A DNA stretch of 64,000 nucleotides, from NCBI GenBank assembly GCA_033964015.1, contig JAWWUD010000055.1:508501-572500 (forward strand). Direction: 5' to 3'. This DNA is from Scolanthus callimorphus. Lineage: Eukaryota; Cnidaria; Anthozoa; Actiniaria; Edwardsiidae. A program made the translations under genes and the position numbers. Under the pieces are notes generated by a model that did not search any database, was not told the origin of the DNA, and saw only the letters and a program-made list of their open reading frames with translations. Each line of letters opens with the position of its first letter. Position 1 is the first letter of the stretch. This document shows, piece after piece, positions 22,701 through 34,700 of the stretch.

Positions 22701-25700
22701 AATAAAACCTATAGGAGTAATTACAACGTTATTGCAAATGACTCACGACAGTCATCTGAAATCCGCTCTATTTATCTAGGGGGGGGGGGGAGATTTGCTA
22801 GTGAAAGGCAAAATTTTTGTCAAAGCCCCCCTACCATTTAAAAAAAATTGGTAGATGACCCCCCTCTATATTACAATTTTAAACAATCCCCCCCCAAAAA
22901 AAAAGGATATGAGGAAAGCATAGCAATTACCTAATAAAATACAAAATCATCAAATCTTGACTACCTTACTGCCAGTGTTTTAAGTGGTATTTATAAAACG
23001 AGCTGGAGTGTTTTATCGGGTGATACATCAACCGATAAAACACGACATGCGAGTTTTATAAATCACTTCTGAAATTTATATTACAAGATGCGGAAATTTA
23101 TAACTTGAATTAGTCAATACGGAATAAATTTTACGAGTAGGAAGGACTAGGCGACCCACTCTCCCCAAATACTTTTGGAAAGTTTTATATCAAACTAAGA
23201 CGTACTCCTAAACCTCAAATACTTCCAGAGGCTCGAATTTGTTAAGTCTGTCAACAAAGATGGATCGTGAATCCACAACATTTTGACCACGATGATGACG
23301 TAAAGCGTGGTAAATAAGAGTCCACACCACTCAAAACCTCTGGAAATTTGTTAAGTATCCTATTGTAATGAAACCCGTCAAACCTGATCAGAAACCTGTT
23401 AATTAACTCAAACCTCTATTTACGTAATCAATTAGAATCTGGAACTCTTCGGCCTTCACTGAGAATAAAACCACTATGAAAAACATCAGTCTGGTACTTA
23501 ATATCTACAAAATTGGTGCCGAAATGTCCAGGGTGCTATTAAGATAATAGCCAGAGCAAACGACATGCTCCTCGACAAATCCAGAAAAAGCTGCCAGCAC
23601 GATGGATAACATTAATCAACACGCGCGATGCGCACAAGCAAGAATGTAACGATATAATCAAGAAGGCAAGTAGTATAATCATCAAGTGTGAAAAAGATCA
23701 TTCATTCATTCATTGGCCTTGTAATGCCTACAACGTTTTGTATAACACATAAAACCATCGCTGATCTCAAAACAAAAGACTACGTCTATCTACCTAGCGA
23801 CAAAGGAACAGAATTCTGCGTAGTTCAACAGGGAAAATATAGAAGTGCTGCTCTCGAACATCTCCGAGACACAAACGTATACCGCAGTCCCCCGGATGAC
23901 GGCCAAAACCATCGAAGGCAAGATCAACTCCACATGGCGCAGCATCAGCAGAGCACACGGCTTCCCAACCTACGTTGAACGGAGCTTCATATCTACTAAC
24001 ACTGACCTACCGCGTTTCTACCACCTTATCAAGTCCCACCGTCAAAATCAGGCCCATTGTCTCTAACATCAACGACCCTACCAAGCATATCGCCTGGCTC
24101 CTTGCGCGCGCCTTGTCGCCCCTTCTCAAAGACGTTCCCGCCCATCTTGACAACAGTCTCCAGCTCATCGAGATCATCCCTTCTGGGGATTTCACCATTA
24201 ACAAGGATCTCCCCTATCCCTGCAGCCTTGACGTGGTCTCATTATATACATCTATCCCAATTCAGGAAGCTATCAACTGCGCCGTAGATAGGATCGACAG
24301 ACCCACCCTACTCCTCTACAAACAAGACGTCTCCGAGCTTCTTACGGTCACCCTTAAGAATATGTTCTTCACGTTCGAGGACACCATCTTCCCTCAAAAG
24401 GACGGACTCCCTATGGGATCTAGCGTCTCCGGGATCCTGGCCATACTCTTCATGGACCGTCTTGAGAGGACAGTACTCGCATCACACCTGATGATCAAGC
24501 CGTACAAAAGATATGTCGACGAGATTTACAGCAGACGATTGCCACAAAACCATGGAGAGCCTCCACCCTGAGATCCGCTTTGAAATCGAAAAGCCCACGC
24601 CCACAGTGGAAGGACTGACAGTCTCGCTACTAGACTTCACAGTTACCATCAAGAACGACGGAGAAAGCGGGTTCAATTTCTACAAAAAGCCCGCCAAAAA
24701 GCCACTTTTCACCCATGGCCAATCCGCCATTCCCAAAAACGCCAAGACCAACACCATCCGGAATGAACGCACCCGGATTGAGCAAAGATGCTCGTCACTC
24801 GACACTGCACAAACCCGTCTTTAGTGAATTTGAAGATGTCTTACGGCTGAACGGCTACTATGAACACGAAATAACGCAATCAAGAGAGACACCCCGCCCG
24901 CGGCAACAACCCTTTGGATACATAATGGCTTTATTTTAAAACGCCCTTCATCTCAGACAAACTTGACCGAAAGATAACCAAAATGTTTCGAAAGGGCCCA
25001 TCGCTCTCACACCCTCCGACACGCCCTCTCCACCCCTACTCAAAGACAAACATGTGCCATTGAAGATTGTCCTATTTCCAACACTGACCTTTGCTTTACG
25101 CGCAACTGCGTCTACCGCATCACATGTACCAAATGCGGCGAGTTCTACATTGGTAGCACTATACGGCACATCAGGGGAATCATCTCTTCCTAATTCCCTA
25201 AACCTATGCACTAGCTCGAACCAGCCCTCGCGTTACCTTTCCGCGCGGACTACCTGTGGACTAAATCCGACCCAGGCCTCGCAGTATTTACCCGCGCGGA
25301 CTGTCTGTGGGCTAGCTCGACCCAGTCTTCACGTTACTTCCGGATTCATTTCCAACACAGATAACCTGCCCCGAACACCAGGAGCAACATTTCGTGTTGT
25401 GCACCAGTAATCTCGAGATCGAGGCGTATTGACATTTCTAGGTTGAACTAGCCATCACTGCCTTTCAGAGAACTAGAGATCCCACCAATAAATAATAAAG
25501 TTGTCCGCCACTTTCAATACAGCAGTCCTCACAAGGCGATTACAGCCAAAGAAACTAGAATACATCAGAATTCACTAGTCGTCATACCCTAGCTCACAGA
25601 ACTAGTGATCCCACCAATAAAGGTGTTGCCCGCTTTCAATACCCTAGCTCAAGAATAGCCTAGAATATATCGAGCGATTTCTTGCCGATACTCCAGTTCA

Positions 25701-28700
25701 TTTCACACGGACATGCACAACAACACGCTTAATAAAGTTCTCAAGCACATAGAAAGAAAGCACAAATAACAACCGGCTCTATCTCTCGTAAAGCTGGCTG
25801 ATCGAGTCGTTTAGGCATGTTTAGGAGCCGGCGTCAGTTCGTGCAGTTCTACCACTGATGCAACTACCGGTCGATTCTGCGCTGCAGGAACTGATTTCAG
25901 TAGAAGACGGGTTCGGTGATGAGAAGCGATGAACATCGCCACGGCTATCTTTATCACGCAATTCGCGTGGGTCGTAATACAAACTCAAGAGAGTCAAGCC
26001 TTCGTTGTCCGCTGAACAAAAAAACTGAGCTAGAATGATCTAATTTCGCGCCAAAGTATGTATTTATTGCATAGCAATGGCGTAACACACGTGATTGTGT
26101 TTTTTTAATCCTGAATGGAAGGTTATTTGAGTGTCATTCAACTTTGCATATCATTATGAGAATTTAGAATAGTTTTTAAACTTGGAAATTGATAGCAAAA
26201 GCTATAAAACAGCCGTGACATAGCCCCTTTAAATGATGTTATTAATGACGTCAAGTATCTTGTGCAGAGCGTGGAATTCATCACTAAAATGATAATAATA
26301 AATTTTTCAATTGCTTTCCTAGGTTGCTCATTGTGCCGTTGGTAAGTTTTGTCTCTTTTTCATTTCATTTCACACGTTTAAGAGGGGGAATATGGAGCTG
26401 ATCCCTATCAAAAATTACTTTGGGTGTGCAAATAACATGAGGACATTGATTCATGGCATAATGTACTTGGTATCATGACTTTCACGCCCCTCGAGGAGCA
26501 AGCAACAAAAGAAGGAAGCCACGGTTGAACGAGACCGTTCATTTCGTTCTTTTGTTATTTGTCCCTGAGGGGCATGGTGACTAGACATTTCATGCATTGG
26601 CAAAATCGTGTAATCACAACAGTCATGAAATCCGCTCTTTACTGATAGAGAGGCATATCAAATCTGGCTCATGGCATGCAGTTTGCACCCAAAAAAATAA
26701 CACTTTCTTCTCTTGCTTGCTCTAAAATTAACTTGCAATGCTCGATTGTCCGCCAAGGGTGAATTCTGTGCTTGCAAAACGTGTTCATGCTGACAAGTTA
26801 GTACTTGTTGCTCATAAGATTATCGGAATGAAGTAAAATGATCTTTTCTTGCAAAGCAGAACAGGGCGCTCCAAGGCTCGTTAGGACTTACATACCATTT
26901 GGTACCCCTTCAGTTATCAATTTCTGGAGAATCTGGAAAAACGGGTTGTGAAATGTCTTACGAGTCTATTAGTTATCAACCCCCCCCCCCCCCCCCCCCC
27001 CCCCATATGATGTACCTGTGACATGTCTCATTACCACTCCCCATCCCATTCCACCCTCCCATGGGCCCAAAAATGCCCTGCCCGATAGAATTGTGGGTGG
27101 TGACATACCATTGAACTGATTGACTTATCGTGAGGGACAGTATAACATTATATGATAAGCACATGGGTTGTCATCAATGGTGGGTGGGGACCTACGGCTT
27201 GACGATACGTTTGCTTTTGATTACTACTAATTTGTGGATTTATCAAACTTATCTGTGATTATACTTTCCACTCTGCAGGTTTTGTAAGGTCGTCCGTGTT
27301 CTTGACAGGATTTCAAGTTGCGTCGAGGTTGTTCTTTGTATGGGGAGTTGTTTACAGCGTCCCCCAGGTAAGGTATTTTTTGGCATTCCCGGAATCTTTC
27401 TTGAGTTTCTTGCTGAAGTGGGAGAAAGCACATTAGTTGCACATGCTTCCACGTTCAATCCTTATCTGACTACTCTGTGGATGTTTATGCCCTAGAATCA
27501 GTAGCCAGCAGCCAAACTCTCCTAGAATCCCATATTTGGTGACATCATTTAGAACTACGCGCTCTCTTAAGGAAATTGTTAGAAAACAGCAAGCATAGCC
27601 TCTGAATTAGCTTGTGCATTCCTCCAGCACATTCTTACAGCGCATTCCTAGAGACCTGAGCCTGCCTACATATTGCATTGCTCTTGTATGATAAGAAAAA
27701 GATAAATGCAAGTCTTACCTAATACTATAAACACAGACAGAGCGGAAATTACCAAAAATGAAATGTTTAACTTCGCCATATTTCAATATATAAGCTCAAG
27801 ATTCCGTATGCAAAGAGTTTCTATGACCAAAAGCTTAATTCCAATTTTACTTTTAGATATGATTGAACAAAGTTTGCATAATTCCTGATCAAAGTACTAA
27901 TTCTCCCATAAAATGGCACATAAACCAAAGTTTAAAGCCTTATTTCTGAACGAGGGGTCCATTTCGGTCCATTACAAAAAATCATTTTTGATATTTTGTT
28001 TTCCATCAAAAGAGAGTCTGCATGCAAAAAATCAAGCTTATCTGAGTTAACCCGACCTTACTATTTGAAATTTAGTGGTTTTAGCAGGGTTTTCCGCTCT
28101 GGCATAAGAACAAGACTACATCAAAGTGCTCTGTGAGCCAGGTCATTCATGTTTATTTCTGGTACTATCTACGCTGGAAACCAGAGGCACAAACGCGAAA
28201 GGGCAGAGTTTCAGCCTCTGGTCCTTGGGGTAGGTACTATCCAGTGCAAAGGCCTTTGCAATGGTTGCTACACCACAGGTGGCACACAGCCAATAGGAGG
28301 ATCCTTTGTTTACAATTTGAGCTCATTAGCATAAGCAATGTTCAGAATCAGACCGTTCGAGGGAGCTATAAAATGACGAGTTCTGAATATTAATAGAGGA
28401 CTGTGAACTTTCCTGTATTTGTAAGAATACAGTGTCAACTATGAATACGATTGCGCAGATGCTAAACGATATCCACGGTCGCACAACGGACCTGTTCCTC
28501 GCCCCCTTGTACAGTAAGATATCCACGGGCGCACAACGAACCTGTTCCTCGCCCCTTGTACAGTAAGATATCCACTGGTGCACAACGAACCTGTTCATCG
28601 CCCCCTTGTACAGTAAGATATCCACGGGCGCACAACAAACCTGTTCCTCGCCCCCTTGTACAGTAAGATATCCACGGGCGCACAACGGACCTGTTCCTCG

Positions 28701-31700
28701 CCCCCTTTTACAGTAAGATATCCACGGGCGCACAACGAACCTGTTCCTCGCCCCCTTGTACAGTAAGATATCCACTGGTGCACAACGAACCTGTTCATCG
28801 CCCCCTTGTACAGTAAGATATCCACGGGCGCACAACGAACCTGTTCCTCGCCCCCTTTTACAGTAAGATATCCACGGGCGCACAACGAACCTGTTCCTCG
28901 CCCCCTTGTACAGTAAGATATCCACGGGCGCACAACGAACCTGTTCATCGCCCCCTTGTACAGTAAGATATCCACGGGCGCACAACGAACCTGTTCATCG
29001 CCCCCTTGTACAGTAAGATATCCACGGGCGCACAACGGACCTGTTCCCCGCTCCCTTGTACAGTAAGATATCCATGGGCGCACAACGGACCTGTTCCCCG
29101 CCCCTTTGTACAGTAAGATATCCATGGGCGCACAACGGACCTGTTCCCCGCCCCGTTGTACAGTGACTTCTCGAATTCTAAGCGCGTGGTGCAAGAGGAA
29201 ACGTGAGCTAATGAGCGTTTTGCCCCATGATTCCACACAAATGATATGGAACTAGGTCAAGACTTTTTTGAGCTTTTCGTTGAATTTTCAAAGATAGATG
29301 CAGCGTTTTAAATGTCGTGAATGTAAACAATGACCTCACCGAGGATCGGCCTATAAGATTGAAATGCTGTGGCGAATTTGTTTCATAGAATGCATTACAA
29401 GAAATGAAACATAAATTGCATTAAGCAATCTTTTTCAGTCCCGGCCAGGGGTTTTGGGTATATTGGTATCACGGGCATTTTATTTCAGGTATTTGGTATT
29501 TTGGGTTTCTTTTCTATACGTAATCAATACGCCCCTTATCACTGAAAAGAACCAAACAAAGGAAATCCCCCTGGGTAACTAATAAGATTTTGCGCCAAAT
29601 TCGTAAGGCGCGGTTATTATTTATCGAATGAGTTAAAAATGTCACATTTTTATGTTCCTTTATGCAGGTACAGAAAGTATTGGTGTGACAGCAACACTCT
29701 TCGCATGGACTGTAACAGAAATAATCCGTTATGTGTTTCTACGTGTGCACGCTAGTCAGTGTGCTGCCACATGCTCTTCTGTGGTGTAGGTAAGAGCTGT
29801 CTTGTACCACGCTAGTCAGTGTACTGCCACATGCTCTCCAGTGGTGCAGGTAAGAGCTGTCTTGTACCACGCTAGTTAGTGTACTGCCACATGCTCTCCA
29901 GTGGTGCAGGTAAGAGCTGTATTGTACCACGCTAGTTAGTGTACTGCCACATGCTCTCCAGTGGTGCAGGTAAGAGCTGTCTTGTACCACGCTAGTCAGT
30001 GTACTGCCATATGCTTTCTAGTGGTGCAGGTAAGAGCTGTCTTGTACCACGCTAGTTAGTGTACTGCCACATGCTCTCCAGTGGTGCAGGTAAGGCCTAG
30101 TTTATACGTCGCATTTAATTAGACGAATTTAATTGATCATTAAATTCGTCTGTGCGACGTATAAAATGGAGGTTCGTTTTATACGACGAATAAAATAAAA
30201 CGAAGACATACTTCAGACGTTGTATACGTCCGGGGTCGACGTATACAACGTCTTAGACGAATTTCATTTTCGACCTTTTTAGGTTCGTTTTATACGTCGC
30301 ATTTCAGACGAATTTAATTGCGATAATTAAATTCGTCTGAATTAAATTCGTCCGAAATACGACGTATGAACTAGGCCTTAGAGCTGTCTTGTACCACGCA
30401 GTACAATACAGCTCTTACCTGCACCACTAGAGAGCATGTGGCACTAACTGCCATATGCTTTCTAGTGGTGCAGGTAAGAGCTGTCTTGTACCACGCTAGT
30501 TAGTGTACTGCCACATGCTCTCCAGTGGTGCAGGTAAGAGCTGTATTGTACCACGCTAGTTATTGTACTGCCACATGCTCTCCAGTGGTGCAGGTAAGAG
30601 CTGTCTTGTACCACGCTAGTCAGTGTACTGCCATATGCTTTCTAGTGGTGCAGGTAAGAGCTGTCTTGTACCACGCTAGTCAGTGTGCTGCCACATGCTC
30701 TCCAGTGGTGTAGGTAAGAGCTGTCTTGTACCACGCGAGTTAGTGTGCTGCCACATGCTCTCCAGTGGTGCAGGTAAGAGCTGTCTTGTACCACGCTAGA
30801 TATTGTACTGCCATATGCTCTCCAGTGGTGCAGGTAAGAGCTGTATTGTACCACGCTAGTCAATGTGCTGCCACATGCTCTCCAGTGGTGCAGGTAAGAG
30901 CTGTCTTGTACCACGCTAGTCAGTGTACTGCCATATGCTCTCCAGTGGTGCAGGTAAGAGCTGTCTTGTACCACGCTAGTTAGTGTACTGCCACATGCTC
31001 TCCAGTGGTGCAGGTAAGAGCTGTCTTGTACCACGCTAGTCAGTGTACTGCCATATGCTCTCCAGTGGTGCAGGTAAGAGCTGTCTTGTACCACGCTAGT
31101 TAGTGTACTGCCATATGCTCTCCAGTGGTGCAGGTAAGAGCTGTCTTGTACCACGCTAGTTAGTGTACTGCCAGATGCTCTCCAGTGGTGCAGGTAAGAG
31201 CTGTCTTGTACCACGCTAGTCAATGTGCTGCCACATGCTCTCTAGTGGTGCAGGTAAGAGCTGTATTGTACCACGCTAGTTAGTGTACTGCCATATGCTC
31301 ACCAGTGGTGTAGGTAAGAGCTGTATTGTACCACGCTAGTTAGTGTACTGCCATATGCTCACCAGTGGTGTAGGTAAGAGCTGTCTTGTACCACGCTAGA
31401 TAGTGTACTGCCACATGCTCTCCAGTGGTGCAGGTAAGAGCTGTCTTTTACCACGCTAGTCAGTGTGCTGCCACATGCTCTCCAGTGGTGCAGGTAAGAG
31501 CTGTATTGTACCACGCTAGTTAGTGTACTGCCATATGCTCACCAGTGGTGTAGGTAAGAGCTGTCTTGTACCACGCTAGAAAGTGTACTGCCATATGCTC
31601 TCCAGTGGTGCAGGTAAGAGCTGTATTGTACCACGCTGGTCAATGTGCTGCCACATGCTCTCTAGTGGTGCAGGTAAGAGCTGTATTGTACCACGCTAGT

Positions 31701-34700
31701 TAGTGTACTGCCATATGCTCACCAGTGGTGTAGGTAAGAGCTGTATTGTACCACGCTAGATAGTGTACTACCATATGCTCTGCAGTGGTGCAGGTAAGAG
31801 CTGTCTTGTACCACGCTAGTCAGTGTACTGCCCACATGCTCTCCAGTGGTGGAGGTAAGAGCTGTCTTGTACCACGCTAGTTAGTGTACTGCCACATGCT
31901 CTCCAGTGGTGCAGGTAAGAGCTGTCTTGTACCACGCTAGTTAGTGTACTGCCACATGCTCTCCAGTGGTGCAGGTAAGAGCTGTCTTGTACCTCGCTAG
32001 ATAGTGTACTGCCACATGCTCTCCAGTGGTGCAGGTAAGAGCTGTCTTGTACCACGCTAGTCAGTGTACTGCCATATGCTCTCCAGTGGTGCAGGTAAGA
32101 GCTGTCTTGTACCACGCTAGTTAGTGTACTGCCAGATGCTCTCCAGTGGCGCAGGGGAGGGAAGCTGTGTATTCGAACTATCCCTACCATGTTGATCTAT
32201 CTTGAAGACCCCCCTCCCCCCCCCCCCCCCCCCCCAAACCAACTGAATCAGTAACGCTTATTTTGTCTTCTGTTTTTCTCCAGATACACTTTCTTTATTT
32301 TCCTTTATCCTATTGGAGTGACGGTAAGTCGGTCATGATGCTTACACTTCCGGGCGGAAGCAAAACAGTATTGAGGGGGCACTGTCGGAAATAAATTTCT
32401 TGATTTTTAGGGGGGTCGATGAGCTTGCTTCCCTAAGGAGTGTTTTTGTTGTTGAAATATTAGACCCCCAGACGGCTGGAAATACATCAATATTGGTGTT
32501 ATATTTCCAGATTTTGGCCAAGTGTCGTCTGTGAAAAGCACAGAAAAACAGCTGTAGACGAAGAAACTGACGTAAAACGGCAAAAGCACCATCGCTCTTA
32601 CTTTGGATAATATTAGTTCGCAAAATATCAGGTTATTTGCTTATTTATGTTTGTAGTCGAGTCCTCCTTTTAAAATGTGTTGTCTATATTAGTATCGTTT
32701 GAAATGCTCAATTAAGTTTTCATTTGTTGGGTGAGATTTTAAGGCCACACACCGGGGTCACACACTTGTTCAAAACAATGAATGTGCACATCCCCCAGAT
32801 ATCTTATATGTTTGCTTTTACTGTAGGGAGAGTTAACCACTATCTATGCTGCATTACCCATAGTGAAGAAGACCGGCCTGTATAGCTGGTCACTACCGAA
32901 CCCGTTCAACTTTGGCGTCAGCTTCTACTTGGTTCTGATAGTTGCCATGTTGACCTACTTACCAGGTATCAGTTATCGTCTCACACTATTATGTGACAGG
33001 TAGATTTGATCCTGCGGACACACTGGGCGACTCCAGCTCTAATGAATGCGCGGGCTGTATGTCGGTAGTTGTGTTACAATTCACAAGTGCCAGTATACGC
33101 GCGTTGCATCCTGGTAGCTGTGTTAACCGCAAAGGCATTTCTGAGAGAGCGCGCTATAGCTGGAATCGTCCATTGCTATTGGTTTGTGGATGACGAATGG
33201 GTAATTTTCTGATGTTTGTAAGAAACTTCGCTTATATGAAAATCCAAAGTAGTTAGGCGGCCATGAGTGGTAAACAATTTGGAATAGTAGATTGGCACAG
33301 GGATCCCTGAAAACGGAACAGTAAAAACGTTCTCGCGTGGCTGTACTCTATCATGCCTTTTAACAAGTGGACTGGTGTGTTCCTACAATAAGTCTGCAAA
33401 ACTAACTCAGGATGTTCATGTTGTTAGCTAGTTAAGCCCATTAGGGTCCCATATGAGACCGATGGTTCCTCTACTACGCTCGCACAGCAATTTTCCTGTG
33501 GACCACGAGTCTGGCGGCTTGCAAGGGTTATCCCCGGCCACATCAACCAACAGCTGTGTTTCAGATTTGTTCATTACCAAGCACACTTTAACACTTTGCA
33601 TAGCCTATTTTTGTGTCTAAAACATTTAAACAACATTTTGGGTGTAAAATCCGCAAGGAAATCGAGTAATTTGACCAAACACTTGTGGGGGCTCGATGTC
33701 ACTCTTACGTTAGCACGATATTAGCACTAATTTATCACGCCCTCGAGCTGCGGAATCAAGCGGGTCATCTGCGGGACTAAAAACTCAAAAGGTCATCTCT
33801 TATACTTACGCGGGAGCTTACCAAGGACAACTTTAGTACAACATTCATATACTGCCATGTTAGAAACTGATCGAAAGCTCATTTGCGCCATGTCGAATAA
33901 ACTGCAAAATACGGCACCACGGCGCAAGCGTAGAAGTATGGCATTTTCCGATGTTTCGTACGTTTTTCAAGGGAAAAAGGCCTAGAGTTGGCCTACGGCG
34001 TGCCTTTGATAGACGAATATGTCACATATTATATTCAATGCTGCATTCTGATTGGTAGCGCTACTAGTAGTAGCGAATAGTGTCTGGTGGCAAATGAACA
34101 GTTCTAAAACTTTTGACCAATTGACCTACTTTTTAGATTTGGCTAAAACAATAATATTCCTTTCGCCCTGATGTCCTCTGAGTCAATAGCGCCAATAATG
34201 AACAATTATTGGATGAGGTTTTTGTGATCTTTGGTAACATCGATAAGAAATCCTTATGGGAACCAGAGGAAATAATTTTCAAAGGTAACAGAACTGCTGT
34301 GAGCTTGTGAGGTAAAATGTCATGTGTGGCATGTTATCTTGTATTCAAGGTTTATAATAATGTTGCAAAGTCCACACCATCTTCTCAGTGATATTTTTAC
34401 CGATTATTAAAGTTTCATTCATAGCTGGGAATCTTGGCGCGGACTAAAGTGTCCTTGAGAGATTTCCCTTTACTGAACGAAACAAACGGCTCATCTTTAA
34501 GATGTTAGCGAGTCTAGGTTGCCCTTTTATAATATGCCAGTGTTTCATAAGGACTCTTTTAAGATTTGGTACTGTCGGGTTGTACTAAGTGACAAACGGC
34601 AGTATTTCCTTTGATATCTGTTGTTTTGGTTCAAGCGTTTTGAGTCTCTGCGAGAATTTTACTTCTGACAAGATACGAGTTACAAAATGTTCGGGATAGC

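Noticed and set aside
28326..29236. 213- and 219-codon minus-strand frames with VRPWISYC repeats
   Set aside because: Translation of the 50-bp minisatellite cycling through three frames; no start context or homology.
29749..32160. CRISPR-like array
   Set aside because: Units are contiguous with no unique spacers, and the context is a eukaryotic intron.
30642..32190. Long minus-strand frames reading VVQDSSYLHHWRACGSTLTS repeats
   Set aside because: Antisense translation of the 60-bp array; 60 is a multiple of three and the unit happens to lack stops in that frame.
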